Assembly (NCBI RefSeq): GCF_025995235.1
Contig: NZ_BAPT01000036.1
Coordinates: 154,590-218,589 of the forward strand
Length of the DNA: 64,000 bases
Reading direction: 5' to 3'
Origin: Ameyamaea chiangmaiensis
GTDB lineage: Bacteria > Pseudomonadota > Alphaproteobacteria > Acetobacterales > Acetobacteraceae
Part shown: positions 28,319 to 36,722 of the stretch, piece by piece
Numbering within the stretch: position 1 is the first letter of the stretch
How the letters are laid out: every line of letters starts with the position of its first letter
Made by a program: the position numbers and the translations under genes
The notes under the pieces: model-generated
Seen by the model: only the letters and a program-made list of their open reading frames with translations
Database searches by the model: none
Told to the model about the DNA's origin: nothing

Positions 28319-28732
28319 TCAGGGGTCGAGCACCCGCACGCCCTTGGCGGGGTTGGCGCGATAATGGCGCAGACGCGTGTCCAGACTGCCCACATGGATT
28401 TCCAGCCTGTGTCCATCGGGATCGAGGAAATAGGTCGATGCGCCCTCGCTCTTATTGTGTTTCCAGATCGTGCAGGCCTGCGCGATACGCGCATGCAGCA
28501 TCCCGTAGTCGGCCTCCGACACGCTGAAGGCGATGTGGGTATAGTCCGGATGTGCCACAACGCGGGCCTCGTCGTCCCGCGACAAACACAGCCAGAGCGC
28601 GCCCGCTTCCAGATACGCGCCATCCGCCCACAGGGCGCGCACCGCGCACCCCAGCAGATCGCGATAGAACGTAACCGAACGTTCGACGTCGGCCACCGCC
28701 AGCGTGATGTGGTTCAGTCCCGTGATTCCCAT
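28319..28732 (-). CDS. fosA: Fosfomycin resistance glutathione transferase FosA
   Basis: A 137-residue vicinal oxygen chelate metalloenzyme that adds glutathione to fosfomycin using Mn and K ions. The three metal ligands are in place: His8 (LNHITLAV), His66 (YTHIAFSVSEAD) and Glu111 (HRLEIHVGSL). The potassium/substrate loop is intact (KSEGASTYFLDPDGH, residues 94-108). Length matches known FosA (about 135-141). No mobile element is adjacent, and gshA in this window supplies glutathione, so this looks like an intrinsic chromosomal gene. Confidence 0.9.
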   Translation of the reverse strand: MGITGLNHITLAVADVERSVTFYRDLLGCAVRALWADGAYLEAGALWLCLSRDDEARVVAHPDYTHIAFSVSEADYGMLHARIAQACTIWKHNKSEGASTYFLDPDGHRLEIHVGSLDTRLRHYRANPAKGVRVLDP

Positions 28733-28815
28733 GCCAGCCCCGCCCCGCTGCTGTCCGCGCGATCCTTGCCCGTTTTACACGGTCGGGCAAACGCGCGCTG
28801 GCGATCCGGACGGAA

Positions 28816-29526
28816 TCAGCCCCGGCGGGTGAACACCCAGTAGAACGGCTGCCGTCCCTCGCGGAACGCCTTGGCTTCGTAGCGCGTCGCCGGCCAGCCC
28901 TCGGGTCGGACGGTGGCTGGCGGGGCAACATCGAACACGTCCTGCGCCGCCATCATCTCCGTGACCCAGGCCTGATAGACGGGATGGTCGCTCGCCACCC
29001 GCCACTCCGCGCCGGGACGAAGGACGCGCGCCATCTGCGCGATGTTGCCGGGATGGACGAAGCGCCGCTTCGCATGACGGGCCTTGGGCCACGGATCGGG
29101 AAACATCAGAAACGCCCGGCCCAGACTGTTGTCGGGCAGCGCGCGCAACAGGACGCGCGCGTCCTCGTCCCAGATGCGGAGCCTGTCGGGCACGGGCGCG
29201 GTGGCTTCCCCACCCTCGGGCACCACGCGCGACAGAAGCGACGACAGCCCGTTCTCGAACACTTCGCAGGCGATGTACCCGACATCGGGGTGGGACTCGT
29301 GCTGGGCCAGCGAATGCTCGCCACCGCCGAATCCGACCTCCAGCCACACATCTTCGGGGGGCGTCTCGCCGAAGGCGGAACGCGGGTCCGCCGCACGATC
29401 GAGCGGGAAGCGCATGCGAGGCAGCGTCTCGTCCATCAGCCGCAGCTGACGGGCGCGCAACGGATGGCCGCGTTGACGACCATACAGCCGTTCGGCCTGA
29501 GGTTTGGGATCAGGAGCCGTGGTCAT
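28816..29526 (-). CDS. trmB: tRNA (guanine-N7-)-methyltransferase
   Basis: Makes m7G46 in the tRNA variable loop. The 236-residue product shows the SAM motif WLEVGFGGGEHSLAQ, the acidic ACEVFENGLSSLL, the catalytic-region motif FLMFPDPWPKARHAKRRF and the C-terminal TRYEAKAFREGRQPFYW. It lies downstream of metK in the same direction, after a strong hairpin. Confidence 0.93.
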   Translation of the reverse strand: MTTAPDPKPQAERLYGRQRGHPLRARQLRLMDETLPRMRFPLDRAADPRSAFGETPPEDVWLEVGFGGGEHSLAQHESHPDVGYIACEVFENGLSSLLSRVVPEGGEATAPVPDRLRIWDEDARVLLRALPDNSLGRAFLMFPDPWPKARHAKRRFVHPGNIAQMARVLRPGAEWRVASDHPVYQAWVTEMMAAQDVFDVAPPATVRPEGWPATRYEAKAFREGRQPFYWVFTRRG

Positions 29527-29625
29527 CGTTTCATCATCGCGGAACCGGGTCGTAGGCGGCGGCCTGCGCCCCGGACAGGCAGACCCCCGAAAACCGGAGG
29601 GACCGCCGCCCCCCCGGTTGGGTGC

Positions 29626-29642
29626 GGGGGCCAGCGGCCCCC
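29626..29642 (-). terminator. Strong hairpin after metK
   Basis: GGGGGCC-AGC-GGCCCCC (7 bp stem, 3 nt loop) begins just past the metK stop. No U-tract follows on the minus strand, so it may be a Rho-assisted terminator or an mRNA 3' stabiliser. Confidence 0.45.
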
Positions 29643-29649
29643 ACGGGTC

Positions 29650-30837
29650 TCAGCGGTTAAAGGCCCCGCGCAGCGCGTCGACCAGGTCGGTGCGCTCCCA
29701 CGGGAAATCGTCCAGCGCGTCGTTCGGCGTGCGGCCGAAATGACCATAAGCCGAGGTCTGGGTGTAGATCGGACGGTTGAGGCGCAGGTGGTTGCGGATG
29801 CCGCGCGGCGTCAGGTTCATCACCTCGCGCAGGACCGAACCCAGCTTGGCCTCGTCGATATCCTTGCCGGTCCCGTCGAGATCGACATAGACCGACAGGG
29901 GATGCGACACGCCGATGGCGTAGGCGATCTGCAACGTGCAGCGATCGGCCAGACCCGCCGCCACGACGTTCTTGGCAAGATAACGGCAGGCATAAGCCGC
30001 CGAACGGTCGACCTTGGTCGGGTCCTTGCCGGAGAACGCGCCGCCGCCATGCGGTGCCGCGCCGCCATACGTGTCGACGATGATCTTGCGGCCGGTCAGA
30101 CCGGCGTCGCCATCGGGACCGCCGATCACGAAGATGCCAGTCGGGTTCACGTACAGCTCGTCCGACGGGCACATCCAGCCTTCGGGCAGCGTCTCGCGCA
30201 CGATCGTATCGAGTTCTTCGCGGATACGCGGCTGGCTCATGCCCGCCTCGTGCTGCGTGGAGATCACGACCGAGGTCGCGCCGACCGGCTTGCCATTGAC
30301 GTAACGCAGCGTCACCTGGCTCTTGGCATCGGGCAGCAGGCCCGCCGCGCGGGCATCGCCGGCCTTGCGGTAGTCGCGGATACGGCGAAGGATCTCATGC
30401 GCGTAGAACAGCGGCGCGGGCATCAGCGTCTCGGTCTCGCGCGTGGCGAAGCCGAACATGATGCCCTGGTCGCCCGCGCCTTCGTCCTTGGTCCCGGCGC
30501 TGTCAACGCCAACCGCGATATCCACCGACTGTGCGTGCAGATAGGACTGGATGTCGGCGCGCTTCCAGGAAAAACCTTCCTGGTCATAACCGATATCCTT
30601 GATGGCCTCGCGCGTCTTCTCGATCAGCAGCTCGGACGTGATCGACGCCGGACCACGCACTTCACCCGCGAGCACGACGCGGTTTGTGGTGGTCAGCGTC
30701 TCGCAGGCCACGCGGGCCTCGGGGTCGGCCGCCAGATAGGTGTCGAGGACCGTGTCGCTGATCCGGTCGGCGACCTTGTCGGGATGGCCTTCGGAGACCG
30801 ACTCCGACGTGAAGAGAAAATCGCCGTAATTGCGCAT
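29650..30837 (-). CDS. metK: S-adenosylmethionine synthetase
   Basis: Makes SAM from methionine and ATP. The 395-residue product carries FTSESVSEGHPDKVADRISD, GAGDQGIMFGFATRET, the P-loop-like GGGAFSGKDPTKVDRSAAY and a conserved C-terminus. The ATG at 30837 is preceded by AGGATCACC and starts with the family-typical MRNYGDFLFTSE; a GTG-like extension upstream is rejected. The leader holds two tandem hairpins. Confidence 0.95.
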   Translation of the reverse strand: MRNYGDFLFTSESVSEGHPDKVADRISDTVLDTYLAADPEARVACETLTTTNRVVLAGEVRGPASITSELLIEKTREAIKDIGYDQEGFSWKRADIQSYLHAQSVDIAVGVDSAGTKDEGAGDQGIMFGFATRETETLMPAPLFYAHEILRRIRDYRKAGDARAAGLLPDAKSQVTLRYVNGKPVGATSVVISTQHEAGMSQPRIREELDTIVRETLPEGWMCPSDELYVNPTGIFVIGGPDGDAGLTGRKIIVDTYGGAAPHGGGAFSGKDPTKVDRSAAYACRYLAKNVVAAGLADRCTLQIAYAIGVSHPLSVYVDLDGTGKDIDEAKLGSVLREVMNLTPRGIRNHLRLNRPIYTQTSAYGHFGRTPNDALDDFPWERTDLVDALRGAFNR

Positions 30838-30874
30838 GGTGATCCTGTCCACCTTTCAGCAGAAAAGAAGGGAT

Positions 30875-30903
30875 AGGCGCCCGCGCGCCTGAACGGGACC
30901 GTT
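30875..30903 (-). promoter_or_regulatory. Two tandem hairpins in the metK leader
   Basis: Two perfect inverted repeats lie side by side in the 5' leader: AGGCGC-N4-GCGCCT (30875-30890) and AACGG-N2-CCGTT (30892-30903). A metK leader is a place where SAM-sensing riboswitches occur, but I could not fit this to the SAM-II or SAM/SAH consensus. Confidence 0.4.
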
Positions 30904-30990
30904 TGGCGCAAGCAGCCCCCCCGGTCAAGCCATTTCCCGGCGGAAATCGTTTTTTCACGATCCTGACATGTGATTTTAGGGGAGGACCCG

Positions 30991-31776
30991 TTACACCAGG
31001 CCGAGCACCTGCTCCATCGAATACAGGCCCGGTGTCCGCCCGCGCAGCCAGTCGGCCGCGCGCACGGCACCCGTCGCATAGACGCGCCGGTCGAAAGCAC
31101 GATGTGTCAGGACAATCTGCTCGCTGGCGCTGGTGAACAGCGCGCTGTGCTCGCCCACGATCTGGCCGCCGCGCAGGGCGGCGAAGCCGATCTGCTGCTC
31201 GCCACGGGGGCCGGTGTGGCCGGATCGGCCATCCACACGCACGTCGGCCAGCCGCACACCACGCCCGTCGGCCACAGCCTCGCCGATCGCCAGGGCTGTG
31301 CCGGAGGGAGCATCCACCTTCTGGCGGTGATGCATTTCCACGATTTCTGCATCATAGGCCGGAGCGGGCAACGCCGCCCCCAGCAGGCGCGCCAGACGCG
31401 TCACCAGCACCACACCGGGCGAAAAATTGGCCGCCTGCACGACGGCGATACGACCGGATGCGGCATGGACGTCCGCGACCGCCTCGGGGTCGAGGCCGGT
31501 CGTCCCCAGAACCCAGGCGACACCCGCCTGCGCCAGAATGAGGGCATGGTCGTGCACGACGGACGCATGGGTGAAGTCGATCACTACGTCGCACAGCGGC
31601 GCGAGCTCCGACAGGCCGGGCAACACGGGCGCCTCGCCCAGCAGGTCCCGAAGACCCGCATCAGGTGCGCGGGCCGTGCCACCGGCCAGCACATGGCCGG
31701 CCGCGCGCACTTCCTCGACCAGAAGACGGCCGACACGGCCGCCCACACCCGCGATTCCGATGCGAAGAGCGCTCAT
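30991..31776 (-). CDS. dapB: 4-hydroxy-tetrahydrodipicolinate reductase
   Basis: Lysine/diaminopimelate pathway enzyme. The 261-residue product has the nucleotide-binding motif IGIAGVGGRVGRLLVEE, VVIDFTHASVV, the substrate motif EIVEMHHRQKVDAPSGTAL and the C-terminal LTHRAFDRRVYATGAVRA. The ATG at 31776 follows GGGAGACC; the upstream extension is rejected. It lies 13 bp after dnaJ in the same orientation, so it is probably read partly from the heat shock transcripts. Confidence 0.93.
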   Translation of the reverse strand: MSALRIGIAGVGGRVGRLLVEEVRAAGHVLAGGTARAPDAGLRDLLGEAPVLPGLSELAPLCDVVIDFTHASVVHDHALILAQAGVAWVLGTTGLDPEAVADVHAASGRIAVVQAANFSPGVVLVTRLARLLGAALPAPAYDAEIVEMHHRQKVDAPSGTALAIGEAVADGRGVRLADVRVDGRSGHTGPRGEQQIGFAALRGGQIVGEHSALFTSASEQIVLTHRAFDRRVYATGAVRAADWLRGRTPGLYSMEQVLGLV

Positions 31777-31789
31777 CCGTCGGTCTCCC

Positions 31790-32920
31790 TTACGAGCGTC
31801 CCTCGAAGAACTCGCGCACCTTGGCGAAGAAGCCGGCATTCTCCGGGCTGGCCTTGGCGTGCGTCTCGACCTCGGTCTCGAACTCGTCGAGCAGCTCGCG
31901 CTGACGCTTGCTCAGGTGTCGCGGCGTCTCGACCGTCACCTGAACATACATGTCACCACGCACCATCGACCGCAGGACCGAGAAACCCTTGCCGCGCAGG
32001 CGGAAATGCTCGCCCGTCTGCGTGCCGGCGGGGATCTTCACCCGCACACGCGCGCCGTCGATCGCCGGAACCTCGATCTCGGTCCCGATGGCGGCCTGCG
32101 TCATGCGCAGCGGCACGCGGCAATACACGTTGGCACCGTCACGCTGGAAAATCTCGTGCGCCGCGACACTGACATGCACATACAGATCGCCCGGAGGCGC
32201 TCCGGCGCCGCCGGCTTCACCCTCGCCCGTCATGCGGATACGGGTGCCGTCCTCGACCCCGGCCGGGATCTGGACCTCCAGCGTGCGTTCGCGTGCCTGG
32301 GTGCCCGCGCCGTTACAGGCCTTACACGGATCGCGCACGCTGCGACCGGTGCCGTGGCAGGTCGGGCAGGCGCGTTCGACGAGAAAGAACCCCTGCTGGG
32401 CGCGCACCTTGCCCGCACCGTGACAGGTGGGGCAGGTCTCGACGCCCGCCGCCTTGTCGCTGGAGCCCGTACCGTCGCAGGAGTCGCACGCCACGCGGGT
32501 GCGGACCTTGATCTCCCGGTTGACGCCGGCAAACGCTTCCTCAAGCGTGATCTCGACCTGAACCTGGACATCGGCGCCGGCGCGGCGTCCGCCACGGCGA
32601 CCGCCACCCATCATGTCCCCGAACATCTGCTCGAAGATGTCGCCGAGGCCGCCGCCGCCGAAATCGAAGCCGCCCGGACCACCACCGCCGCCCTCAAACG
32701 CCGCATGGCCGTAGCGGTCGTAGGCCGAACGCTTCTGCTCGTCGCGCAGGACGTCGTAGGCTTCATTGACCTCTTTGAACTTGGCCTCCGCGGCCGCGTC
32801 GCCCGGATTGCGGTCCGGGTGATATTTCATGGCCTGCTTGCGATACGCTTTTTTCAGTTCGTCCGGCGACGCTTCGCGCGTGACTTCGAGAACGGCGTAG
32901 AAATCAAGCTTGGTGGCCAT
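31790..32920 (-). CDS. dnaJ: Chaperone DnaJ
   Basis: Hsp40 co-chaperone. The 376-residue type I protein has the J-domain with HPD (YHPDRNPGDAA), a glycine/phenylalanine-rich region, the four zinc motifs (CDSCDGTG, CPTCHGAG, CPTCHGTG, CKACNGAG) and the C-terminal substrate-binding domain. It lies downstream of dnaK with two hairpins between them, followed by dapB. Confidence 0.96.
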   Translation of the reverse strand: MATKLDFYAVLEVTREASPDELKKAYRKQAMKYHPDRNPGDAAAEAKFKEVNEAYDVLRDEQKRSAYDRYGHAAFEGGGGGPGGFDFGGGGLGDIFEQMFGDMMGGGRRGGRRAGADVQVQVEITLEEAFAGVNREIKVRTRVACDSCDGTGSSDKAAGVETCPTCHGAGKVRAQQGFFLVERACPTCHGTGRSVRDPCKACNGAGTQARERTLEVQIPAGVEDGTRIRMTGEGEAGGAGAPPGDLYVHVSVAAHEIFQRDGANVYCRVPLRMTQAAIGTEIEVPAIDGARVRVKIPAGTQTGEHFRLRGKGFSVLRSMVRGDMYVQVTVETPRHLSKRQRELLDEFETEVETHAKASPENAGFFAKVREFFEGRS

Positions 32921-32942
32921 GGGTGCCCTCGTGGAAAAAGCC

Positions 32943-33025
32943 GCCCCGCGACGGGGCGCGGCTGGTCCATACAGAAAAAGGAAAGCCCGCCTTCAAAGAA
33001 GCGCGGGCTTCCCGGAAATCCGGGA
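32943..33025 (-). terminator. Hairpins between dnaK and dnaJ (attenuator/partial terminator)
   Basis: Three inverted repeats in the 156 bp gap: GCCCCG/CGGGGC (32943-32957), AAGCCCGC/GCGGGCTT (32983-33010, with a T-rich TTTCCTTTTT run on the minus strand) and CCCGG-AAAT-CCGGG (around 33010-33025). Together they can attenuate transcription, so that dnaK is made in excess over dnaJ. Confidence 0.6.
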
Positions 33026-33076
33026 GGACAGGCGCGCGTGGCGCCCGTCCGTCGTTGTGTGATACCGCGCGAAGGA

Positions 33077-34981
33077 TCAGGACTTCTTCTCGTCCACATC
33101 CTCGAAATCGGCATCGACGACCTTTTCGCCGTTCGGCCCGGCGCTCTCGCCGCCCGGCGCCGGCTGCCCCTCGGCCTGGCCGGCCTTGTAGACCGCCTCG
33201 CCGATCTTCATCGCCGCCTGCGACAGACGCTCGCTGGCAGACTTCAGGGCCTCGGCATCAGTGCCTTCCAGCGCCGACTTCACCGCCGCAATGGCGCTTT
33301 CGGCCTCGACCTTGTCACCGGCGGGAACCTTGTCACCAGCTTCGGCCAGCGACTTCTCGACCTGATGCACCATGCTCTCGGCACCGTTGCGCGCCTCGAC
33401 CATTTCACGCTTGGCCTTGTCGGCCGTGGCATTCGCCTCAGCTTCCTTGACCATGCGGTCGATGTCGGCATCAGACAGACCACCCGACGCCTGGATCTTG
33501 ATCTGCTGTTCTTTGTTCGTGGCCTTGTCCTTGGCCGAAACGGAGACAATACCGTTCGCGTCGATGTCGAACGTGACCTCGATCTGCGGCACGCCGCGCG
33601 GGGCCGGTGCGATGCCGGTCAGGTCGAAGTTGCCCAGCAGCTTGTTGTCCGCCGCCATCTCGCGCTCGCCCTGGAACACCTTGATGGTCACGGCGCCCTG
33701 GTTGTCCTCGGCCGTCGAGAAGGTCTGGCTCTTCTTCGTCGGGATCGTCGTGTTGCGGTCGATCAGACGCGTGAACACGCCGCCCAGCGTCTCGATACCC
33801 AGCGACAGCGGGGTCACGTCGAGCAGCAGGACGTCCTTCACGTCACCCTTGAGCACCGCGCCCTGAACCGCAGCGCCGATGGCGACCACTTCGTCCGGGT
33901 TCACGTTACGCGCTGGCTCCTTGCCGAAGAACTGCTTCACCGTCTCGATAACCTTGGGCATGCGGGTCATACCGCCGACCAGGATCACTTCGTCGATTTC
34001 CGCCGCCGAGACCGATGCGTCCTTCAGGGCCGCCTTACACGGCGCAAGGGTGCGCTGGATCAGGTCTTCAACCAGGCTCTCGAGCTTCGCGCGCGTCAGC
34101 TTGAGCACCAGGTGCTTCGGGCCAGAGGCGTCGGCCGTGATGAACGGCAGGTTTATCTCCGTCTCCTTGGAGGAAGACAGCTCGATCTTCGCCTTTTCCG
34201 CCGCTTCCTTCAGACGCTGCAGCGCCAGCTTGTCGCTGCGCAGGTTGATCCCCTGCTCGCGCTTGAACTCATCGGCCAGATAGTCGATCACGCGGGCGTC
34301 GAAATCCTCGCCGCCGAGGAACGTGTCGCCGTTGGTCGACTTCACCTCGATCACGCCGTCGGAGATCTCCAGAACCGAGACGTCGAACGTGCCGCCACCA
34401 AGGTCATAGACCGCAACGGTGCCGCTGTTCTTGCGCTCAAGGCCATATGCCAGCGCGGCAGCGGTCGGCTCGTTGATGATGCGCAGAACCTCGAGACCGG
34501 CGATGCGGCCCGCGTCTTTGGTCGCCTGGCGCTGGGCGTCGTTGAAGTAGGCCGGCACGGTGATGACGGCCTGCGTCACGGTCTCGCCGAGATACGTCTC
34601 GGCGGTTTCCTTCATCTTGCCCAGCACGAAGGCCGCGATCTGCGAGGGGGCATACTTCTCGCCGCGCGCCTCGACCCATGCGTCGCCGTTCTCGCCCCGT
34701 ACGATGCTGTAGGGAACCAGATCCTTGTCCTTGGTCACGGTCGGGTCGTCGAAACGACGGCCGATCAGACGCTTGACGGCATACAGCGTGTTGGCCGGGT
34801 TCGTGACGGCCTGGCGCTTGGCGGCCTGGCCGACCAGACGCTCGCCGCCTTCGGTGAAGGCGACCATCGACGGGGTCGTGCGCGCGCCTTCGCTGTTCTC
34901 GATCACCCGGGTCTCGTCGCCCTCACGGATGGCGACGCAGGAATTGGTGGTGCCGAGATCGATACCGATAACCTTGCTCAT
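33077..34981 (-). CDS. dnaK: Chaperone DnaK (Hsp70)
   Basis: ATP-dependent Hsp70. The 634-residue product begins MSKVIGIDLGTTNSCVAI. It has the three ATPase signatures (IDLGTTNS, VYDLGGGTFDVSVLEI, VILVGGMTRMPKV), the substrate-binding domain with the DVTPLSLGIETLGG linker region and a lid ending in DVDEKKS. AAAAGGAG precedes the ATG at 34981. It has its own RpoH-type promoter in the gap after grpE. Confidence 0.97.
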   Translation of the reverse strand: MSKVIGIDLGTTNSCVAIREGDETRVIENSEGARTTPSMVAFTEGGERLVGQAAKRQAVTNPANTLYAVKRLIGRRFDDPTVTKDKDLVPYSIVRGENGDAWVEARGEKYAPSQIAAFVLGKMKETAETYLGETVTQAVITVPAYFNDAQRQATKDAGRIAGLEVLRIINEPTAAALAYGLERKNSGTVAVYDLGGGTFDVSVLEISDGVIEVKSTNGDTFLGGEDFDARVIDYLADEFKREQGINLRSDKLALQRLKEAAEKAKIELSSSKETEINLPFITADASGPKHLVLKLTRAKLESLVEDLIQRTLAPCKAALKDASVSAAEIDEVILVGGMTRMPKVIETVKQFFGKEPARNVNPDEVVAIGAAVQGAVLKGDVKDVLLLDVTPLSLGIETLGGVFTRLIDRNTTIPTKKSQTFSTAEDNQGAVTIKVFQGEREMAADNKLLGNFDLTGIAPAPRGVPQIEVTFDIDANGIVSVSAKDKATNKEQQIKIQASGGLSDADIDRMVKEAEANATADKAKREMVEARNGAESMVHQVEKSLAEAGDKVPAGDKVEAESAIAAVKSALEGTDAEALKSASERLSQAAMKIGEAVYKAGQAEGQPAPGGESAGPNGEKVVDADFEDVDEKKS

Positions 34982-35095
34982 GAAGCAATTCTCCTTTTCA
35001 GCGGCCCGCACCGACCCGAAGCATCGATGCACGCCCTTTCATATGATCGGGCCAGCCTGTGCGACCGCACACGACAGGCCCATGATCCGGGACAG

Positions 35096-35124
35096 ATTTA
35101 GGCAGCCTGCCCCGGCGTTTCAAG
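35096..35124 (-). promoter_or_regulatory. RpoH (sigma-32) promoter of dnaK
   Basis: On the minus strand CTTG (35121-35124), an 18 bp spacer and CCTAAAT (35096-35102) match the alphaproteobacterial RpoH consensus CTTG-N17/18-CYTATNT at all but one base. The -35 extends to CTTGAAA, the enterobacterial form. It lies 115 bp upstream of the dnaK start. Confidence 0.75.
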
Positions 35125-35129
35125 TGCCT

Positions 35130-35729
35130 TCAGGCCCCGCCCTCGCCGGATGGTCCCTTGGAGACGACCACCATGGCCGGCTTGAGCAGCCGTCCGTGCA
35201 GCGTCCATGCCGGGGTCCAGGCCTGGGTGACGGTGCCCTGCGGGTGGTCGTCGCTGTGCGCTTCGGCCATCGCCTGGTGCAGGTTGGCGTCAAACGCGTG
35301 GCCGACCGGATGCGTGCCGGTGATGCCGTTGCGCTCGAGGATACCCTTGAAGGAACGCTCGGTGCTCTCGAAGCCCTCGCGCATCTTGGTGATGATCGGG
35401 TCTTCACCTTCGGTCGCAGCCGGCAGGCTGGCCAGACCGCGCTGAAGGTTTTCCGCCGCCTCGACGACATCGCGGGCAAATTTCTGCACGGCATACTGGC
35501 GTGCGTCATCCACCTCGCGCTTGGCGCGGGCGCGCAGGTTCTGCATCTCGGCCTCGGCGCGCATCCACTTGTCGCGCATGTCGGCCGCCTCGGCGCGTAA
35601 CGTCTCGATTTCGGACGTCGCCGCGTTCATCACGTCGTCGCTGGTGTGCTCGGCCGCTTCCGCCGGATTTCCCTCGGGAGAAACCGCGTCGTGGATCGGG
35701 TCGATCTGGGGTTCGCTGTGCTCGCTCAT
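35130..35729 (-). CDS. grpE: Nucleotide exchange factor GrpE
   Basis: DnaK nucleotide exchange factor. The 199-residue product has a long charged coiled-coil (about residues 35-105) and the conserved beta-domain HPVGHAFDANLHQAMAE with QGTVTQAW and GRLLKPAMVVVSKGP. The start at 35729 (MSEHSEPQIDP) is chosen; the open frame extends 51 codons upstream through the divergent regulatory region. It is first in the grpE-dnaK-dnaJ series. Confidence 0.94.
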   Translation of the reverse strand: MSEHSEPQIDPIHDAVSPEGNPAEAAEHTSDDVMNAATSEIETLRAEAADMRDKWMRAEAEMQNLRARAKREVDDARQYAVQKFARDVVEAAENLQRGLASLPAATEGEDPIITKMREGFESTERSFKGILERNGITGTHPVGHAFDANLHQAMAEAHSDDHPQGTVTQAWTPAWTLHGRLLKPAMVVVSKGPSGEGGA

Positions 35730-35758
35730 GGCCCTTCGACATTGACTAGAGGATGGTC

Positions 35759-35780
35759 GCGCGAGAATTGGTCCTCGCGC
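35759..35780. promoter_or_regulatory. Inverted repeat upstream of grpE
   Basis: GCGCGAG-N8-CTCGCGC lies 30 bp upstream of the grpE start, between grpE and the divergent chvI. It is not the CIRCE element of HrcA. It may be an operator or a hairpin at the 5' end of the grpE message. Confidence 0.45.
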
Positions 35781-36004
35781 CCTCGCCGTCGATGACATAG
35801 CGCAAACCGGTGCGGGTGCAATGCTGCGTGCCTCATTTTCAGCCACCCCGGACACCGTCGCGGCGCCCGTGCCGCCGCCCATGGCCCCGGGCGCCGAGTT
35901 GGGTTATAGAAGTACGCATATCTGCCATCCGCCTCCGACGCGTTCGGGCGGCGCCTGCGCACCTCACCCGGCCCGCATGCTTCCACCGGAGACGACACGC
36001 CAGC

Positions 36005-36715
36005 ATGGAGACGACCAAACACACGATCGCGCTCGTCGACGACGACCGCAACATCCTGACCTCCGTCCAGATGACGCTCGAAGCCGAGGGCTTCACGGTC
36101 CGCACCTATACCGACGGCGAAAGCGCCCTGCAGGGCATCATGGCGCGGCCGGTGGATCTCGCCGTGCTCGACGTCAAGATGCCGCGCATGGACGGCATGG
36201 AGCTTCTGCAACGCCTGCGCACGCGCTCGCAGCTGCCCGTCATCTTCCTGTCGTCGAAGGACGAGGAGGTCGACCAGCTGATGGGACTGCGCCTCGGCGC
36301 GGACGACTACATCACCAAGCCGTTCTCGCAGCGCCTTCTGCTGGAGCGCATCCGCGCCCTCCTGCGGCGGAACGAGGCCAGCCGCGCCGAGGCCTCGGGT
36401 GCCACGACCGGCAGCATCGTCGTGCGCGGCGAGCTGTCGCTCGACGAGACCCGGCACCAGTGCCTGTGGCGCGGACGCGACATCGCCCTGACGGTGACCG
36501 AGTTCCTGCTGCTCAAGGCGCTGGCCCTGCGCCCGGGCATGGTCAAGTCGCGCGACCAGCTGATCGACGCGGCCTATGGCGAGAACATCTATGTCGACGA
36601 CCGCACGATCGACAGCCACATCAAGCGGGTGCGCAAGAAATTCCGTCAGGTGGACGAAGACTTCAACCAGATCGAGACGCTCTACGGCATCGGCTATCGC
36701 TACAAGGAAGAATAG
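36005..36715 (+). CDS. chvI: Response regulator ChvI
   Basis: OmpR-family response regulator partnered with ChvG. The 236-residue protein has a receiver with acidic pocket VDDD, the phospho-acceptor aspartate in LAVLDVKMPRMDG, the conserved K in DDYITKPFS, and a C-terminal winged helix (SRDQLIDAAYGENIYVDDRT then IDSHIKRVRKKFRQVD) typical of ChvI. The start at 36005 (METTKHTIALVDDD) is the first suitable codon. It lies 7 bp upstream of chvG. Confidence 0.93.
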   Translation: METTKHTIALVDDDRNILTSVQMTLEAEGFTVRTYTDGESALQGIMARPVDLAVLDVKMPRMDGMELLQRLRTRSQLPVIFLSSKDEEVDQLMGLRLGADDYITKPFSQRLLLERIRALLRRNEASRAEASGATTGSIVVRGELSLDETRHQCLWRGRDIALTVTEFLLLKALALRPGMVKSRDQLIDAAYGENIYVDDRTIDSHIKRVRKKFRQVDEDFNQIETLYGIGYRYKEE

Positions 36716-36722
36716 GCGCGGT

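Noticed and set aside
28775..29347. 190 aa minus-strand frame overlapping trmB
   Set aside because: Out-of-frame shadow of trmB.
30838..30990. Firm call of a SAM-II riboswitch before metK
   Set aside because: The leader has hairpins, but the conserved core could not be placed; kept only as a candidate element.
31427..35101. 1224 aa plus-strand frame opposite dnaK-dnaJ-dapB
   Set aside because: It spans three well-supported minus-strand genes and has shadow composition; the length only reflects GC bias.
35759..35780. CIRCE/HrcA operator before grpE
   Set aside because: The inverted repeat does not match TTAGCACTC-N9-GAGTGCTAA.
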